A DNA stretch of 64,000 nucleotides from JAOBAU01 sp034667465 (lineage in GTDB: Bacteria > Acidobacteriota > Thermoanaerobaculia > Gp7-AA8): NCBI GenBank assembly GCA_034667465.1, contig JAXDJV010000024.1:313312-377311 (forward strand). Reading direction: 5' to 3'. Made by a program: the position numbers and the translations under genes. How positions within the stretch are numbered: position 1 is the stretch's first letter; each line of letters begins with the position of its first letter. Under the pieces are notes generated by a model that saw nothing but the letters and a program-made list of their open reading frames with translations, did not search any database and was not told the DNA's origin. This document shows positions 55,697-64,000 of the stretch, piece by piece.

Positions 55697-56233
55697 ATGA
55701 AACTACTCTCGATCGTCGCGCTCACTCTTCTCTTCGCCGCCACCACACCGGCCGCGGACGTCGCTTCAGCCGTTCCCGCCGAAGGAACTGCAGCTCCGGC
55801 GTTCTCGCTGCTGAGTCAGGACGGCAAAGCCGTTTCGCTGAACGACCTGCACGGAAAATGGGTCGTCCTCTACTTCTATCCGAAGGACTTCACGTCCGGC
55901 TGCACGCTCGAAGCGCATAACTTCCAGCGCGATCTCGCGAAGTACGAAGCGGACAATGCCGTGATCCTCGGCGTCAGTCTCGATCCGGTCGATTCGCACA
56001 AAGGCTTCTGTACGAAAGAAGGATTGAATTTCAAACTGCTCGCCGACACCGATCATGTGGTGGCGTCGAAATACGGATCGCTGATGGTGCACGACGGCAC
56101 GAACTACGCCGCGCGCAACACGTTCCTGATCGATCCGAAGGGCGTCATTCGCAAGGTGTATCTGAAGGTCGCGCCGGCGAAGCACAGCGATGATGTGCTG
56201 GCCGATCTCGCGGCGTTAAAAGCGGCGAAGTAA
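55697..56233 (+). CDS. secreted peroxiredoxin (BCP-like)
   Basis: 178 aa from ATG at 55697 with a signal peptide (SIVALTLLFAATTPAA). Peroxidatic Cys in SGCTLEAH, with no second Cys five residues on; another Cys follows at KGFCTKEGL. The rest matches BCP. Likely an exported peroxide-detoxifying partner of the cytoplasmic bcp at 40 kb. Its 5' end lies 56 bp after the DUF2378-like start (divergent). Confidence 0.85.
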   Translation: MKLLSIVALTLLFAATTPAADVASAVPAEGTAAPAFSLLSQDGKAVSLNDLHGKWVVLYFYPKDFTSGCTLEAHNFQRDLAKYEADNAVILGVSLDPVDSHKGFCTKEGLNFKLLADTDHVVASKYGSLMVHDGTNYAARNTFLIDPKGVIRKVYLKVAPAKHSDDVLADLAALKAAK

Positions 56234-56278
56234 CGCGCCCCGGCCCGCCTCTTGCTCCCTCGCGGCGCGGAGGCATCC

Positions 56279-57592
56279 ATGCGTTTCTTCAGCCGCCGGC
56301 TCGTCGTCGCGCTCGCCGCGCTTCCGCTCACTGCCTGTCTCGAATCGGCGCGGCTGCCGGTCGAGGCCGGGATGGGAGCGCGGCCACAACTGCCGGAGCC
56401 GGCGAAGACGCTCATTCCGACGGTGCACGTCGCGACGGCGAAGGGGTGGGCGGAAGGGCGGACGCCGACGGCCGCGGCCGGACTGAGCGTCAGTGCGTTC
56501 GCGAGGGGGCTCTCGCATCCGCGCTGGCTTTATGTGCTGCCGAACGGCGACGTGCTCGTCGCGGAATCGAATGCGCCCGAGCGTCCCAAAGAAGGAAAAG
56601 GGATCAAAGCGTGGTTCATGAAGCTCTTCACGAAGAGCGCTGGTGGGGCGGTACCGAGCGCCAATCGAATTACGCTCTTACGCGACACCGACGGCGATGG
56701 CGTCGCGGAAGCGCGCGCCGTCTTCCTGAAGAATCTCAATTCGCCATTCGGGATGACACTCGTCGGAAATGATTTCTATGTCGCGAATACCGACGCGATC
56801 GTCCGCTTCCCGTATGAACGCGGCACGACGCAAATTTCAACGACAGGCACGAAACTCGCCGATCTGCCGGCCGGTCCCCGCAATCATCACTGGACGAAGA
56901 ACGTCATCGCCAGCCGCGATGGCTCGAAGCTCTATGCGACGGTCGGCTCGAACAGCAACGTTGCAGAGAATGGTCTCGATGAAGAGCTCGATCGCGCGGA
57001 AATCATGGAAGTCGATCGCGCCACCGGCCGCACGCGTATGTTCGCTTCCGGATTACGCAATCCGAACGGACTGGCGTGGGAACCGCGAACCGGCGCACTC
57101 TGGACGGCCGTCAACGAACGCGACGAGCTCGGCAGCGATCTCGTTCCCGATTACATGACGTCGGTGAAAGACGGCGGCTTTTACGGCTGGCCGTTCAGCT
57201 ATTACGGCTCGCACGTCGATACGCGCGTCAAAGCACAGCGTCCCGATCTCGTCTCACGCGCGATCGTTCCCGATTATGCGCTCGGCCCGCATACCGCGTC
57301 GCTCGGACTGACATTCTATGAAGCGTCGCTGCTGCCGTCGCATTACAGCGGCGGCGCGTTCGTCGGCCAGCACGGCTCATGGAATCGCCGGCCGCGCAGC
57401 GGATACAAGGTGATTTTCGTCCCGTTCGCGGATGGAAAACCGTCCGGCACTGCGGAAGACGTCCTGACCGATTTCGTCGACGATGCCGGCTACGCGCATG
57501 GACGCCCGGTCGGCGTCGCCGTCGATTCAAAAGGGGCGCTGCTCGTCGCGGACGACGTCGGCAACACGGTCTGGCGCGTGACGCCGCGATAG
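56279..57592 (+). CDS. lipoprotein PQQ-type sugar/sorbosone dehydrogenase
   Basis: 437 aa. Lipobox LTAC (residues about 20-23) marks an outer-envelope lipoprotein. Six-bladed propeller typical of Glucose/Sorbosone dehydrogenases (GSDH): LVAESNAPER, FGMTLVGNDFYVANTD, GPRNHHWTKN with the double His, FASGLRNPNGLAWEP, and WPFSYYG. Likely uses PQQ, but an actual substrate cannot be named. ATG at 56279 has GAGGC 6 bp before. Confidence 0.8.
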   Translation: MRFFSRRLVVALAALPLTACLESARLPVEAGMGARPQLPEPAKTLIPTVHVATAKGWAEGRTPTAAAGLSVSAFARGLSHPRWLYVLPNGDVLVAESNAPERPKEGKGIKAWFMKLFTKSAGGAVPSANRITLLRDTDGDGVAEARAVFLKNLNSPFGMTLVGNDFYVANTDAIVRFPYERGTTQISTTGTKLADLPAGPRNHHWTKNVIASRDGSKLYATVGSNSNVAENGLDEELDRAEIMEVDRATGRTRMFASGLRNPNGLAWEPRTGALWTAVNERDELGSDLVPDYMTSVKDGGFYGWPFSYYGSHVDTRVKAQRPDLVSRAIVPDYALGPHTASLGLTFYEASLLPSHYSGGAFVGQHGSWNRRPRSGYKVIFVPFADGKPSGTAEDVLTDFVDDAGYAHGRPVGVAVDSKGALLVADDVGNTVWRVTPR

Positions 57593-57616
57593 TTCGCGTG
57601 TACGCTGCGCGGCCTC

Positions 57617-58000
57617 ATGACGAAAATCATCATGGCGGCCTGCGCCGTCTTTCTCGCGCTTTGCGGCGTCGCAGCGCTCTTTGCGCCTCAGGAACTGCTC
57701 ACATACCTCGGCGTCCCGCAGCACAACGCCGTAATCCTCATCATTCAATTGCTCGCCGCCACGCTCGTGGCGTTTGCAATTGCCAACTGGATGGCGAAAG
57801 ACAGCCGCATCGGCGGGATTTACAACCGCCCGCTGGCGCTCGCAAATCTGATGCACTTCGCGATCGGCGCGATCACGCTCGTGAAAGCGTTCGCCGCCGG
57901 AAAAATGCCGCTGGCGTTTGCGATTGTCGCGCTCGGATACTGCGCGTTTGCGATCGCATTCGCCGTCGTCGTCTTCTTCCCGCCGGCCGAACCGGCATAA
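57617..58000 (+). CDS. small four-helix membrane protein
   Basis: 127 aa. Helices at about 5-24, 40-60, 72-90 and 100-122. No motif recognised; similar lengths and spacing occur in unannotated DUF families. Follows the dehydrogenase with 24 bp; the minus-strand amine oxidase ends 3 bp after it. Confidence 0.5.
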   Translation: MTKIIMAACAVFLALCGVAALFAPQELLTYLGVPQHNAVILIIQLLAATLVAFAIANWMAKDSRIGGIYNRPLALANLMHFAIGAITLVKAFAAGKMPLAFAIVALGYCAFAIAFAVVVFFPPAEPA

Positions 58001-58003
58001 CCG

Positions 58004-59707
58004 TCACCCGCGCGTACGCCGCCGAATTGACGGCGCTTTCCGCCGTTTGTTCGGAACCATATCGGGGGACGGAACCGCCGCCGGAGCCGCCATCAGCCTC
58101 GCCTTCGGTTTCGTAATCTTCTCGATGACGTGATGCGCGGAGCGCACCGCTCCTTCCTGCCAGCCGGAAATGAACGAAACCTGATCGCCGGCAACCCAGA
58201 AACGGCCTTCCGGTTTGAGCAGACGCTTATAACTCTCGTCCTCACACTCCCAGTCGTCGACCCAGCCGCCGAGCTGATAAGGAACATTCTTCCACGCGAT
58301 CGACAGGCCGAGCGCTTTCGGCACGTATTTGTCGAAATCGGGATGAAGCTTCTTCGCGCCGTTCATCGCGTGTGTAAGGCGCTCCGGAATCTCCATCGCC
58401 GCCAGCTTGTCGGCGTTCTCGTCGTAATTGTAGGCGCCGGTCAAAATGCCCTTTTGACCGAAATAATCATAAGACGGATACCACATTTGCGTAATCTCGT
58501 CCGTCGTATAAGAAATACCGCCGTACATCTGGTCTTTCTTTTCCCAGAAGCGGCCGTTCGCCTGCCAGCCGACTTTGCACGTCGACGCGAAATGCCCCGC
58601 TTTGATGGCCTGCTTATAGTCGTCGGCGAAATTCGTATCCATCGGCTCGAGGATCGGCAGCGGAATCGTCGAAATACACCAGTCGGCAGTGATCGTCTCG
58701 CCGTGTGTCGACTTGCTGCCCGACGGGCGCCACGACACTTTCACCTTGTCGCCCGCGTTGTGGATCGCGAAGACCTCGCGCTTGTAATGAATGAGCGATC
58801 CGACCTTCTTAATGAAACCTTTGACGATCTGATCCATCCCGTGTACCGGCTGGAAGAGCGTCGGCTGCCACTCATACTCCTCGGCCTGATAGAAGCGATT
58901 CTTCCAGAAGCGTGAATCGAGCAGATCGGAAAGCTCGAGCGGCTCGAGCAGATCGCCGCAGCTTTCAATGCCCGGCTCGATTAAATAGCCGGAACGCGAG
59001 GAGCCGAGGTAGTCGTAATCCGGACTCTCTTTCGGATCGATGTCGCCGAAGGTCGCCAGCAGACTGAGAAGTTTTTCCTGTTCGGGCTTGCCGAGGCGCG
59101 AATCGAGCGAGCCGCTGCGCACCGCTTTCGCGAGGAGATCGGAGATCCAGCCGCGCGTGTCGTTGGCGATGCGGCGATTTACCATCGCCCGCCCGTCCCA
59201 GGCGTCGCCGGTCTGGAAGAGGTTCGCGCGCGTCATCATGTTGTAGACCTCGAGCTCGACGCCGAGGACGTTGCAGTAATGCAGGATGGCGGTGTGGTGA
59301 TACGGGAGACGGCCGGGACCGGCGTTCAGATACATCTGCGGTCCCGCATCGAAGTGACACGTCTGCGTCGAGCCGGTGATCTCCTCGATGACGTCGCCGC
59401 GCCGGACCGTGAAGCTCCGTCCGCCGGGACGCTCCTTCGCTTCGAGGACGATCACTTCGTAGCCGGCTTTGCTCAGCTCGTACGCGGACGTCAGTCCGGC
59501 GATGCCTGCGCCGAGGATCACGACGCGTTTGCCGGCGCCGTGAGTCGGAGAGAGATCGGGAGGACCGGCGAACGCTTCCGGCACGCGTACCAGTCCCAGC
59601 GCCGTCATCGTTTCGTAGAGAGCAGCGGCGCCGCCCGCTTTGCCGACCGCATCGAGAAAACGTCTGCGCGTCCACGCGCCACCTCGGGAGTCCCGCGAGT
59701 CTGACAT
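58004..59707 (-). CDS. Tat-exported flavin amine oxidase
   Basis: 567 aa from ATG at 59707. Twin-arginine signal WTRRRFLDAVGKAGGAA; FAD motif VILGAGIAGLTSAYEL; GGRSF, then C-terminal GWQEGAVRSAHHV. The amine oxidase/L-amino-acid oxidase family oxidises amines with O2, giving peroxide. The length is in range. A basic extension (PNKRRKAPSIRRRTRG) ends the protein. Confidence 0.85.
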   Translation of the reverse strand: MSDSRDSRGGAWTRRRFLDAVGKAGGAAALYETMTALGLVRVPEAFAGPPDLSPTHGAGKRVVILGAGIAGLTSAYELSKAGYEVIVLEAKERPGGRSFTVRRGDVIEEITGSTQTCHFDAGPQMYLNAGPGRLPYHHTAILHYCNVLGVELEVYNMMTRANLFQTGDAWDGRAMVNRRIANDTRGWISDLLAKAVRSGSLDSRLGKPEQEKLLSLLATFGDIDPKESPDYDYLGSSRSGYLIEPGIESCGDLLEPLELSDLLDSRFWKNRFYQAEEYEWQPTLFQPVHGMDQIVKGFIKKVGSLIHYKREVFAIHNAGDKVKVSWRPSGSKSTHGETITADWCISTIPLPILEPMDTNFADDYKQAIKAGHFASTCKVGWQANGRFWEKKDQMYGGISYTTDEITQMWYPSYDYFGQKGILTGAYNYDENADKLAAMEIPERLTHAMNGAKKLHPDFDKYVPKALGLSIAWKNVPYQLGGWVDDWECEDESYKRLLKPEGRFWVAGDQVSFISGWQEGAVRSAHHVIEKITKPKARLMAAPAAVPSPDMVPNKRRKAPSIRRRTRG

Positions 59708-59822
59708 CGCAACCTCCGGCACAACGTTAACGTTTGGGATGGATTCAAAGGAGGATAAAAGGAACCGAAACGTTCCGCAAGAAAGGTCTCGGCGCACGTC
59801 CGTCGCGGGTAAACTCGCGCCC

Positions 59823-61571
59823 ATGCGCCTGCTGTACAACTACCTCTCCCGCCAGCGCCATCTCCTCGTTGCAGCCCTCGTACTGGCGACGATCAACCAG
59901 GTCTTCTCGCTCCTCGATCCGCAGGTCTTCCGGCTCATCGTTGATCGCTATGCGGTCAAATTGGGCCACATCGATGAGGGCGTGTTCGTGCGCGGCGTGC
60001 TGCTGCTGCTCGGCGCCTACGTCGGCGTCGCGCTCGTTTCGCGCATCGCGAAAAACTTTCAGGACTACTTCGTCAACGTGATCTCGCAGCGTGTCGGCGC
60101 GGAGCTCTATCAGCAGAGCGTCTCGCACTCCTTCTCGTTGCCGTACGCCGTCTTCGAAGATCAGCGCTCCGGCGAAATTCTGCAGGTCATGCACAAGGCG
60201 CGCGCCGACGCGCAGCAGCTCATCACGAACGTCATCAACATGATCTTCGTGTCGCTGGTCGGCCTCGTCTTCGTCACCGTTTACGCATTCACGGTGCACT
60301 GGAGCATCGGCTCCGTCTACGTGCTGCTCGCGCCGGTCATCGGCGTCTTCATGTTCTTCACGAGCCGGAAGATCAAAGTGCAGCAACGCGTCATCGTCGC
60401 CCAAACCGCGGAGCTGGCGGGATCGATGACCGAGACGCTGCGCAACGTCGAGCTGGTGAAATCGCTCGGCCTCGAGCGACAGGAAATCGGCCGTTTGAAC
60501 GACGTCAACGCGCGCATCCTCGAGCTCGAGCTGAAGAAGATCCGCTTCATCCGCTTCTACAGTTTCATGCAGGGAACGGTCATCAACACGACGCGCGCGG
60601 CGCTGCTGTTTCTGATGTTGTGGCTTCTCTTCCGGCAGGCGATCACCATCGGCCAGTTCTTCGCGCTCTTCTTCTATTCGTTCCCGATTTTCTCGCCGCT
60701 CGCGGAGCTCGGCGCGATGATCGCGCAGTATCAGGAAGCGAAAGCGAGCATGGAGAGACTGGAGAACGTGCTCGACATCCCGCCGGCGCCGATGCCGTTG
60801 AATCCGAAGCCGATCGGCGCGCTGGAAGCGGTGTCGTTCGAGAACGTCACGTTCACCTATCCGTCCTCGGCGACACCGTCGCTCGAGAATGTGAATCTGA
60901 CCGTGCGCGCAGGCGACACGATCGCGTTCGTCGGTCCGTCCGGCTCCGGCAAGACATCGCTCGTGAAATTGCTCGTCGGTCTTTATCGGCCAACGGAAGG
61001 ACAGCTCTGCGTGAACGGCCTCGACGCGAACGAGCTCGACTCCGATGCGCTTCGCGCACGCATCGGTCTCGTGACGCAGGAGACGCAGCTCTTCGCCGGC
61101 ACCATTCGCGACAACCTGCTGTTCGTGAATCCGGCGGCGACTGATGACGATTGCCTCGCCGTTCTCCGCCAGGCGGCCGCGCTGCCGATCATCGAGCGCG
61201 GCGGCCTCGGGCTCGACACGAAGATCGGCGAAGGCGGAATCAAGATCTCCGGCGGCGAACGGCAGCGTCTCGCCATCGCGCGCGCCTTGTTGCGGCAGCC
61301 GGAACTGATCATCTTCGATGAAGCGACGTCGAGCCTCGACTCGATCACCGAGAAGTCGATCACCGAAACGATTCGACATCTCACGACCGGCCAGCATCAG
61401 CGGATGACCGTGCTCGTCGCGCATCGACTCTCGACGATCGCGCACGCGCAGCGGATCTACGTGCTCGCGAAAGGGCATATCGTCGAGACCGGCACGCACG
61501 ATTCGCTGCTGGCCACGAACGGCCTGTACGCGGCGCTCTGGCGCGAACAAAGCGCGCGCCGCGAGGCATAA
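59823..61571 (+). CDS. ABC exporter (fused membrane and ATPase domains)
   Basis: 582 aa. Six helices within residues 1-310, ATP-binding domain 340-582: Walker A GPSGSGKTS, Q-loop VTQETQLFAG, signature ISGGERQRLAIA, Walker B LIIFDEATSSLD and VAHRLSTIA. Resembles MsbA/lipid-exporter homodimers. Substrate unknown. Starts 115 bp from the amine-oxidase gene, divergently. Confidence 0.92.
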   Translation: MRLLYNYLSRQRHLLVAALVLATINQVFSLLDPQVFRLIVDRYAVKLGHIDEGVFVRGVLLLLGAYVGVALVSRIAKNFQDYFVNVISQRVGAELYQQSVSHSFSLPYAVFEDQRSGEILQVMHKARADAQQLITNVINMIFVSLVGLVFVTVYAFTVHWSIGSVYVLLAPVIGVFMFFTSRKIKVQQRVIVAQTAELAGSMTETLRNVELVKSLGLERQEIGRLNDVNARILELELKKIRFIRFYSFMQGTVINTTRAALLFLMLWLLFRQAITIGQFFALFFYSFPIFSPLAELGAMIAQYQEAKASMERLENVLDIPPAPMPLNPKPIGALEAVSFENVTFTYPSSATPSLENVNLTVRAGDTIAFVGPSGSGKTSLVKLLVGLYRPTEGQLCVNGLDANELDSDALRARIGLVTQETQLFAGTIRDNLLFVNPAATDDDCLAVLRQAAALPIIERGGLGLDTKIGEGGIKISGGERQRLAIARALLRQPELIIFDEATSSLDSITEKSITETIRHLTTGQHQRMTVLVAHRLSTIAHAQRIYVLAKGHIVETGTHDSLLATNGLYAALWREQSARREA

Positions 61572-61584
61572 AACGTCACTTTTG

Positions 61585-61617
61585 GTTGTCTGTGGCGTTG
61601 TATCGTCCGCAGACAAC
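61585..61617 (+). terminator. possible terminator between ABC exporter and M1 peptidase
   Basis: GTTGTCTG (61585-61592) pairs with CAGACAAC (61610-61617), followed by only TTT. A GGAG ribosome site for the next gene lies just after. Confidence 0.45.
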
Positions 61618-61634
61618 TTTAAGGAGCTTCCTCC

Positions 61635-63668
61635 ATGAGAACGTTTCTCGCGGCCGCACTGGCTGCTGCTCTTGCCCTGCCGCTCGCGGCCGCCGACCCG
61701 CAGAAGGTCGCAGCGGTCATCGAAAGTTACGAGCATCCGACGCTCGGCGCGCCGTCGAGCGTGCAGAACATTTCGATCACTCTCTCGCCGAACATGACCA
61801 TCCGCCTCGCGTCCGGCAGCGCGGCGAAAGTCACCGCGGGCGGCGACGATCTCGGCCTCTTCTTCGTCGGCGACGGATCGTTTGAATATGTCTCCGCCGA
61901 TCCGCTCGAAGCGAAGAACGTGCAGTTCGAAGTGAAGAAGGCGTCCGATCTGACGCTGACTTCCGCGAACGGCAAGCAGCAGCTGAAGGGAACGTTCAAG
62001 CAGCTCTACATTCGCGCGCGCGCGGTTTCGGGACTGCCCGATCTTTCCGCCGGTGGCGGCGCGGCGATCGCGGACGCATTTACAAGCCATCGCGAAGACT
62101 TCGGCAGACAGCGCTATACGCCGATCACGCAGCTCCTCGCAAAGCAGAAGCTCGATAGTCCGTCGACGCCGTTTGCCGTCGCCGAATTCAGCGGCGGCGG
62201 AACTCCGACCATGTACGTCTACGACGGAGTCGAGGAACGGAGCGAATCGCTTTATTCGCTCAACAGGAATCGCAACATTTCGGTTCGCGAGCTCTCCGGA
62301 TATCTCTGGCCGACCGTGTTGTCAGACCAGCCGATCGGCCGCAGCCGGAAGGCGTTCAACGATCCGCTCTATCTGCTGACGCAGCTCGATTACACGCTGA
62401 TCGCCGAAGCGAATGAAACGGCGAAATTGTCGGTGACGGAGACGGTGATTCCGCGCAATGCGGACCAGCGCGTCTTCCGATTCGATATGAATTCCGATGA
62501 TTACGACACCAGCAACAAGAAACGAATCTACACGGTCCGCACGGTCACAGATGCTGAGGGACATGAACTGTCGTTCGATCACAATCGCGGCAGCCTGATC
62601 GTCAGTCTGCCGAAAGCCGTTCCGGCGAACGAAGCGGTGCAGCTGAAATTCGAGATCGAAGGAAACTTCCTCTATCACCCGAACTCAGACAGCTTCTGGC
62701 AGCTCGGGACCGACGCGTGGTTCCCGCAGCCGAATCTCAACGGCCAGTATTACAAGATTCATTCGCTCGTAAAGGTGCGGAAGCCCTATACGGCGTTCGC
62801 GCCGGGCGATACCGTTCGCCGCGGCGAGGAAGGTGAATACAACGTCGTCGAAAACCGCCTCGATGTGCCGGTGCAGTTCGCGGTCGTCCACGCCGGAAAA
62901 TACGCCTACGACGAACAGAAATACGACGACGGTCTGACCATTCGCGTCGCCACCTACGCGCTCAACAACGACCGCGCGATGAAGCAGCTCAACAACCTCG
63001 CGTACAAGCTGATCAAGTTTTACGAGCCGTGGCTCGGACCGTTCCCGTTCAAAGAATTCAACATCATCGAGATCAACCAGTTCGGCTATGGACAGGCGCC
63101 GCCGGCGACGATGTTCATTACGAAGGAAGCGTTCAATCCGATGTCGGGAGATCTCAACAAGATCTTCTCGCAGGGAATCAACCACCGCTTCGCGCACGAG
63201 ATCGCGCACCAGTACTGGGGCCACGTCGTGAAGATGGGCTCACAGGAAGAGCAGTGGATCACCGAGTCGTTCGCTGAATATTCGTCGGCGCTGGCGATCA
63301 AGCAGCTGAAGGGCAACAGCGCCTACAACGCGATGATCGCGACGTGGCGCGCCAATGCGAATGATTCGCATGACGTGTCGTCGATTCCGCTCGCGAACCG
63401 GATCTCGATTCCGGGCGACGGGCAGATGCAGTTCCTCCATCGGACATACCTCATTTACGACAAGGGTGCGTATCTCCTCGCGGTGCTCCACAAACAGCTC
63501 GGCGACAACAAGTTCCTGTCGTTCATGCGCAACCTGCAGAAGCTGTACGAGTGGCGCTATCTGACGACGGATGAAATGCCGAAGCTGCTCAAGCGAATCG
63601 ATCCGGCGAACGATTACACGTCGTTCTTCGATCAGTATTACTGGGGCACGGAAATGCCGAAGATGTAA
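61635..63668 (+). CDS. secreted M1-like metallopeptidase
   Basis: 677 aa with signal peptide (ALAAALALPLAAA). Zinc site HEIAHQYWGH, with the third ligand Glu 18 residues on in ESFAEY. The usual exopeptidase loop GAMEN is replaced by GYGQAPPATMF, which makes aminopeptidase specificity doubtful. Large beta-rich N-terminus of about 400 residues. The stop codon's last base is the first base of repeat R6. Confidence 0.83.
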   Translation: MRTFLAAALAAALALPLAAADPQKVAAVIESYEHPTLGAPSSVQNISITLSPNMTIRLASGSAAKVTAGGDDLGLFFVGDGSFEYVSADPLEAKNVQFEVKKASDLTLTSANGKQQLKGTFKQLYIRARAVSGLPDLSAGGGAAIADAFTSHREDFGRQRYTPITQLLAKQKLDSPSTPFAVAEFSGGGTPTMYVYDGVEERSESLYSLNRNRNISVRELSGYLWPTVLSDQPIGRSRKAFNDPLYLLTQLDYTLIAEANETAKLSVTETVIPRNADQRVFRFDMNSDDYDTSNKKRIYTVRTVTDAEGHELSFDHNRGSLIVSLPKAVPANEAVQLKFEIEGNFLYHPNSDSFWQLGTDAWFPQPNLNGQYYKIHSLVKVRKPYTAFAPGDTVRRGEEGEYNVVENRLDVPVQFAVVHAGKYAYDEQKYDDGLTIRVATYALNNDRAMKQLNNLAYKLIKFYEPWLGPFPFKEFNIIEINQFGYGQAPPATMFITKEAFNPMSGDLNKIFSQGINHRFAHEIAHQYWGHVVKMGSQEEQWITESFAEYSSALAIKQLKGNSAYNAMIATWRANANDSHDVSSIPLANRISIPGDGQMQFLHRTYLIYDKGAYLLAVLHKQLGDNKFLSFMRNLQKLYEWRYLTTDEMPKLLKRIDPANDYTSFFDQYYWGTEMPKM

Positions 63669-63732
63669 GCCGGCACGGCCGGCCGCGTATGTGGCAGAGC
63701 CTTCGCGTCGCTGCCGATTCTGCCGGCCGACG
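63668..63732 (-). repeat. dispersed repeat family R6, copy B
   Basis: Inverse of 132-195. On the minus strand it starts ACGTCGGCCGGCAGAATC and ends GGCCGTGCCGGCT. Confidence 0.82.
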
Positions 63733-63737
63733 TGCAG

Positions 63738-63882
63738 TCATCCTGAGTCGAGGCACTGCGCGAGCGCAGCGCTTGATGGAAAGAAACCCCAGCTCCGATC
63801 CGGCCGTTTGTTTCCAAAATTGACAGGGGTTTCTTAGAAGGCTGGGCACTGCGCGAAAGCGCAGTGCTGGATGAAAGAAACC
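63738..63882. repeat. composite repeat R7 (two hairpin-bearing units)
   Basis: TCATCCTGAG (R1-like start) leads into a first unit GCACTGCGCGAGCGCAGCGC...GGAAAGAAACC (63753-63788) and a second GCACTGCGCGAAAGCGCAGTGC...GAAAGAAACC (63845-63881). AAGAAACCCC (63781-63790) and GGGGTTTCTT (63826-63835) form an inverted repeat between them. Confidence 0.75.
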
Positions 63883-64000
63883 TGCGAGTAGGATGAGAAT
63901 CGGCGACTCGTGGAGAGGCCGGTAACGCTATGGTGCGTCAGAGCCCGATCCTGAGCATGGTCCAGGGAGATCGCGAACTTGATTTGGTGAAGAGACGATG
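63883..64000. other. terminal non-coding stretch, possible gene start at 63930
   Basis: The final 118 bp show no clear gene. An ATG at 63930 opens a frame that runs to the window end with 23 codons (MVRQSPILSM...), too short to judge. Confidence 0.3.

Noticed and set aside
59745..62090. Long open minus-strand frame (about 780 codons) opposite the ABC exporter and the M1 gene
   Set aside because: Composition is Arg/Glu/Asp-rich without domains, as expected antisense of high-GC genes; the plus frames have clear motifs.

Overview
This window looks like a chromosome segment from a high-GC, outer-membrane-bearing bacterium. LptD, a lipid A N-terminal-domain protein, TonB-like and Tat/Sec-exported proteins indicate a diderm, and the HrcA/CIRCE heat-shock operon indicates a non-enteric lineage. 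The VWA-domain secreted protein, the Ser/Thr kinase with a TPR tail, the AMMECR1 protein, the yggS-yggT-divIVA cluster and the many dispersed inverted repeats together suggest Acidobacteriota. That placement is inferred from gene content and was not tested by phylogeny. No phage, insertion sequence, transposase, integrase, CRISPR array or rRNA was seen. Coding density is very high, and many neighbours overlap by 1 to 26 bp.

Layout. 0-9.7 kb: lptD, a pseudopilin-like gene, a methyltransferase, two large multi-membrane proteins (YfhO-like and DUF2142-like), a 2-hydroxyacid dehydrogenase and hutI. 9.7-12.5 kb: a minus-strand run of a zinc-ribbon coiled-coil protein, rnhA, yggS, yggT and divIVA. 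12.5-17.4 kb: a CAT-anticodon tRNA with its own promoter and terminator, LysM and lytic-transglycosylase genes, an AMMECR1 protein, a lipid A-domain/GT2 pair and tatD. 17.5-22.6 kb: serine hydrolase, thiolase, M20 peptidase and Ser/Thr kinase, all minus. 22.6-28.3 kb: a divergent, tightly coupled six-gene operon of mostly unassigned envelope proteins (VWA, TPR, propeller-like, zinc-ribbon/TonB, zinc-ribbon/TM, TM/TPR). 28.3-37.3 kb: second serine hydrolase, smc, Uma2, PAP2 phosphatase, GT39 transferase, DUF465. 37.3-45 kb: psd-pssA, a remnant antitoxin, an ASADH-like pseudoenzyme, peroxiredoxin, DinB, tandem paralogous secreted proteins, aminotransferase. 45-53 kb: prmA, ppa, an unknown membrane protein, and hrcA-grpE-dnaK-dnaJ under a CIRCE-type operator. 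53-64 kb: small membrane proteins, a secreted peroxiredoxin, a lipoprotein sugar dehydrogenase, a Tat-exported amine oxidase, an ABC exporter and an M1-type peptidase.

The most striking feature is non-coding. At least six families of short dispersed inverted repeats sit at gene ends. Seven genes take their stop codon from inside a repeat. In two places one repeat closes two convergent genes at once. Two other repeat copies are read in frame within the kinase linker and the aminotransferase tail, and one lies in the lptD signal-peptide region. The least explained coding region is the 20.9-28.3 kb kinase/envelope locus.
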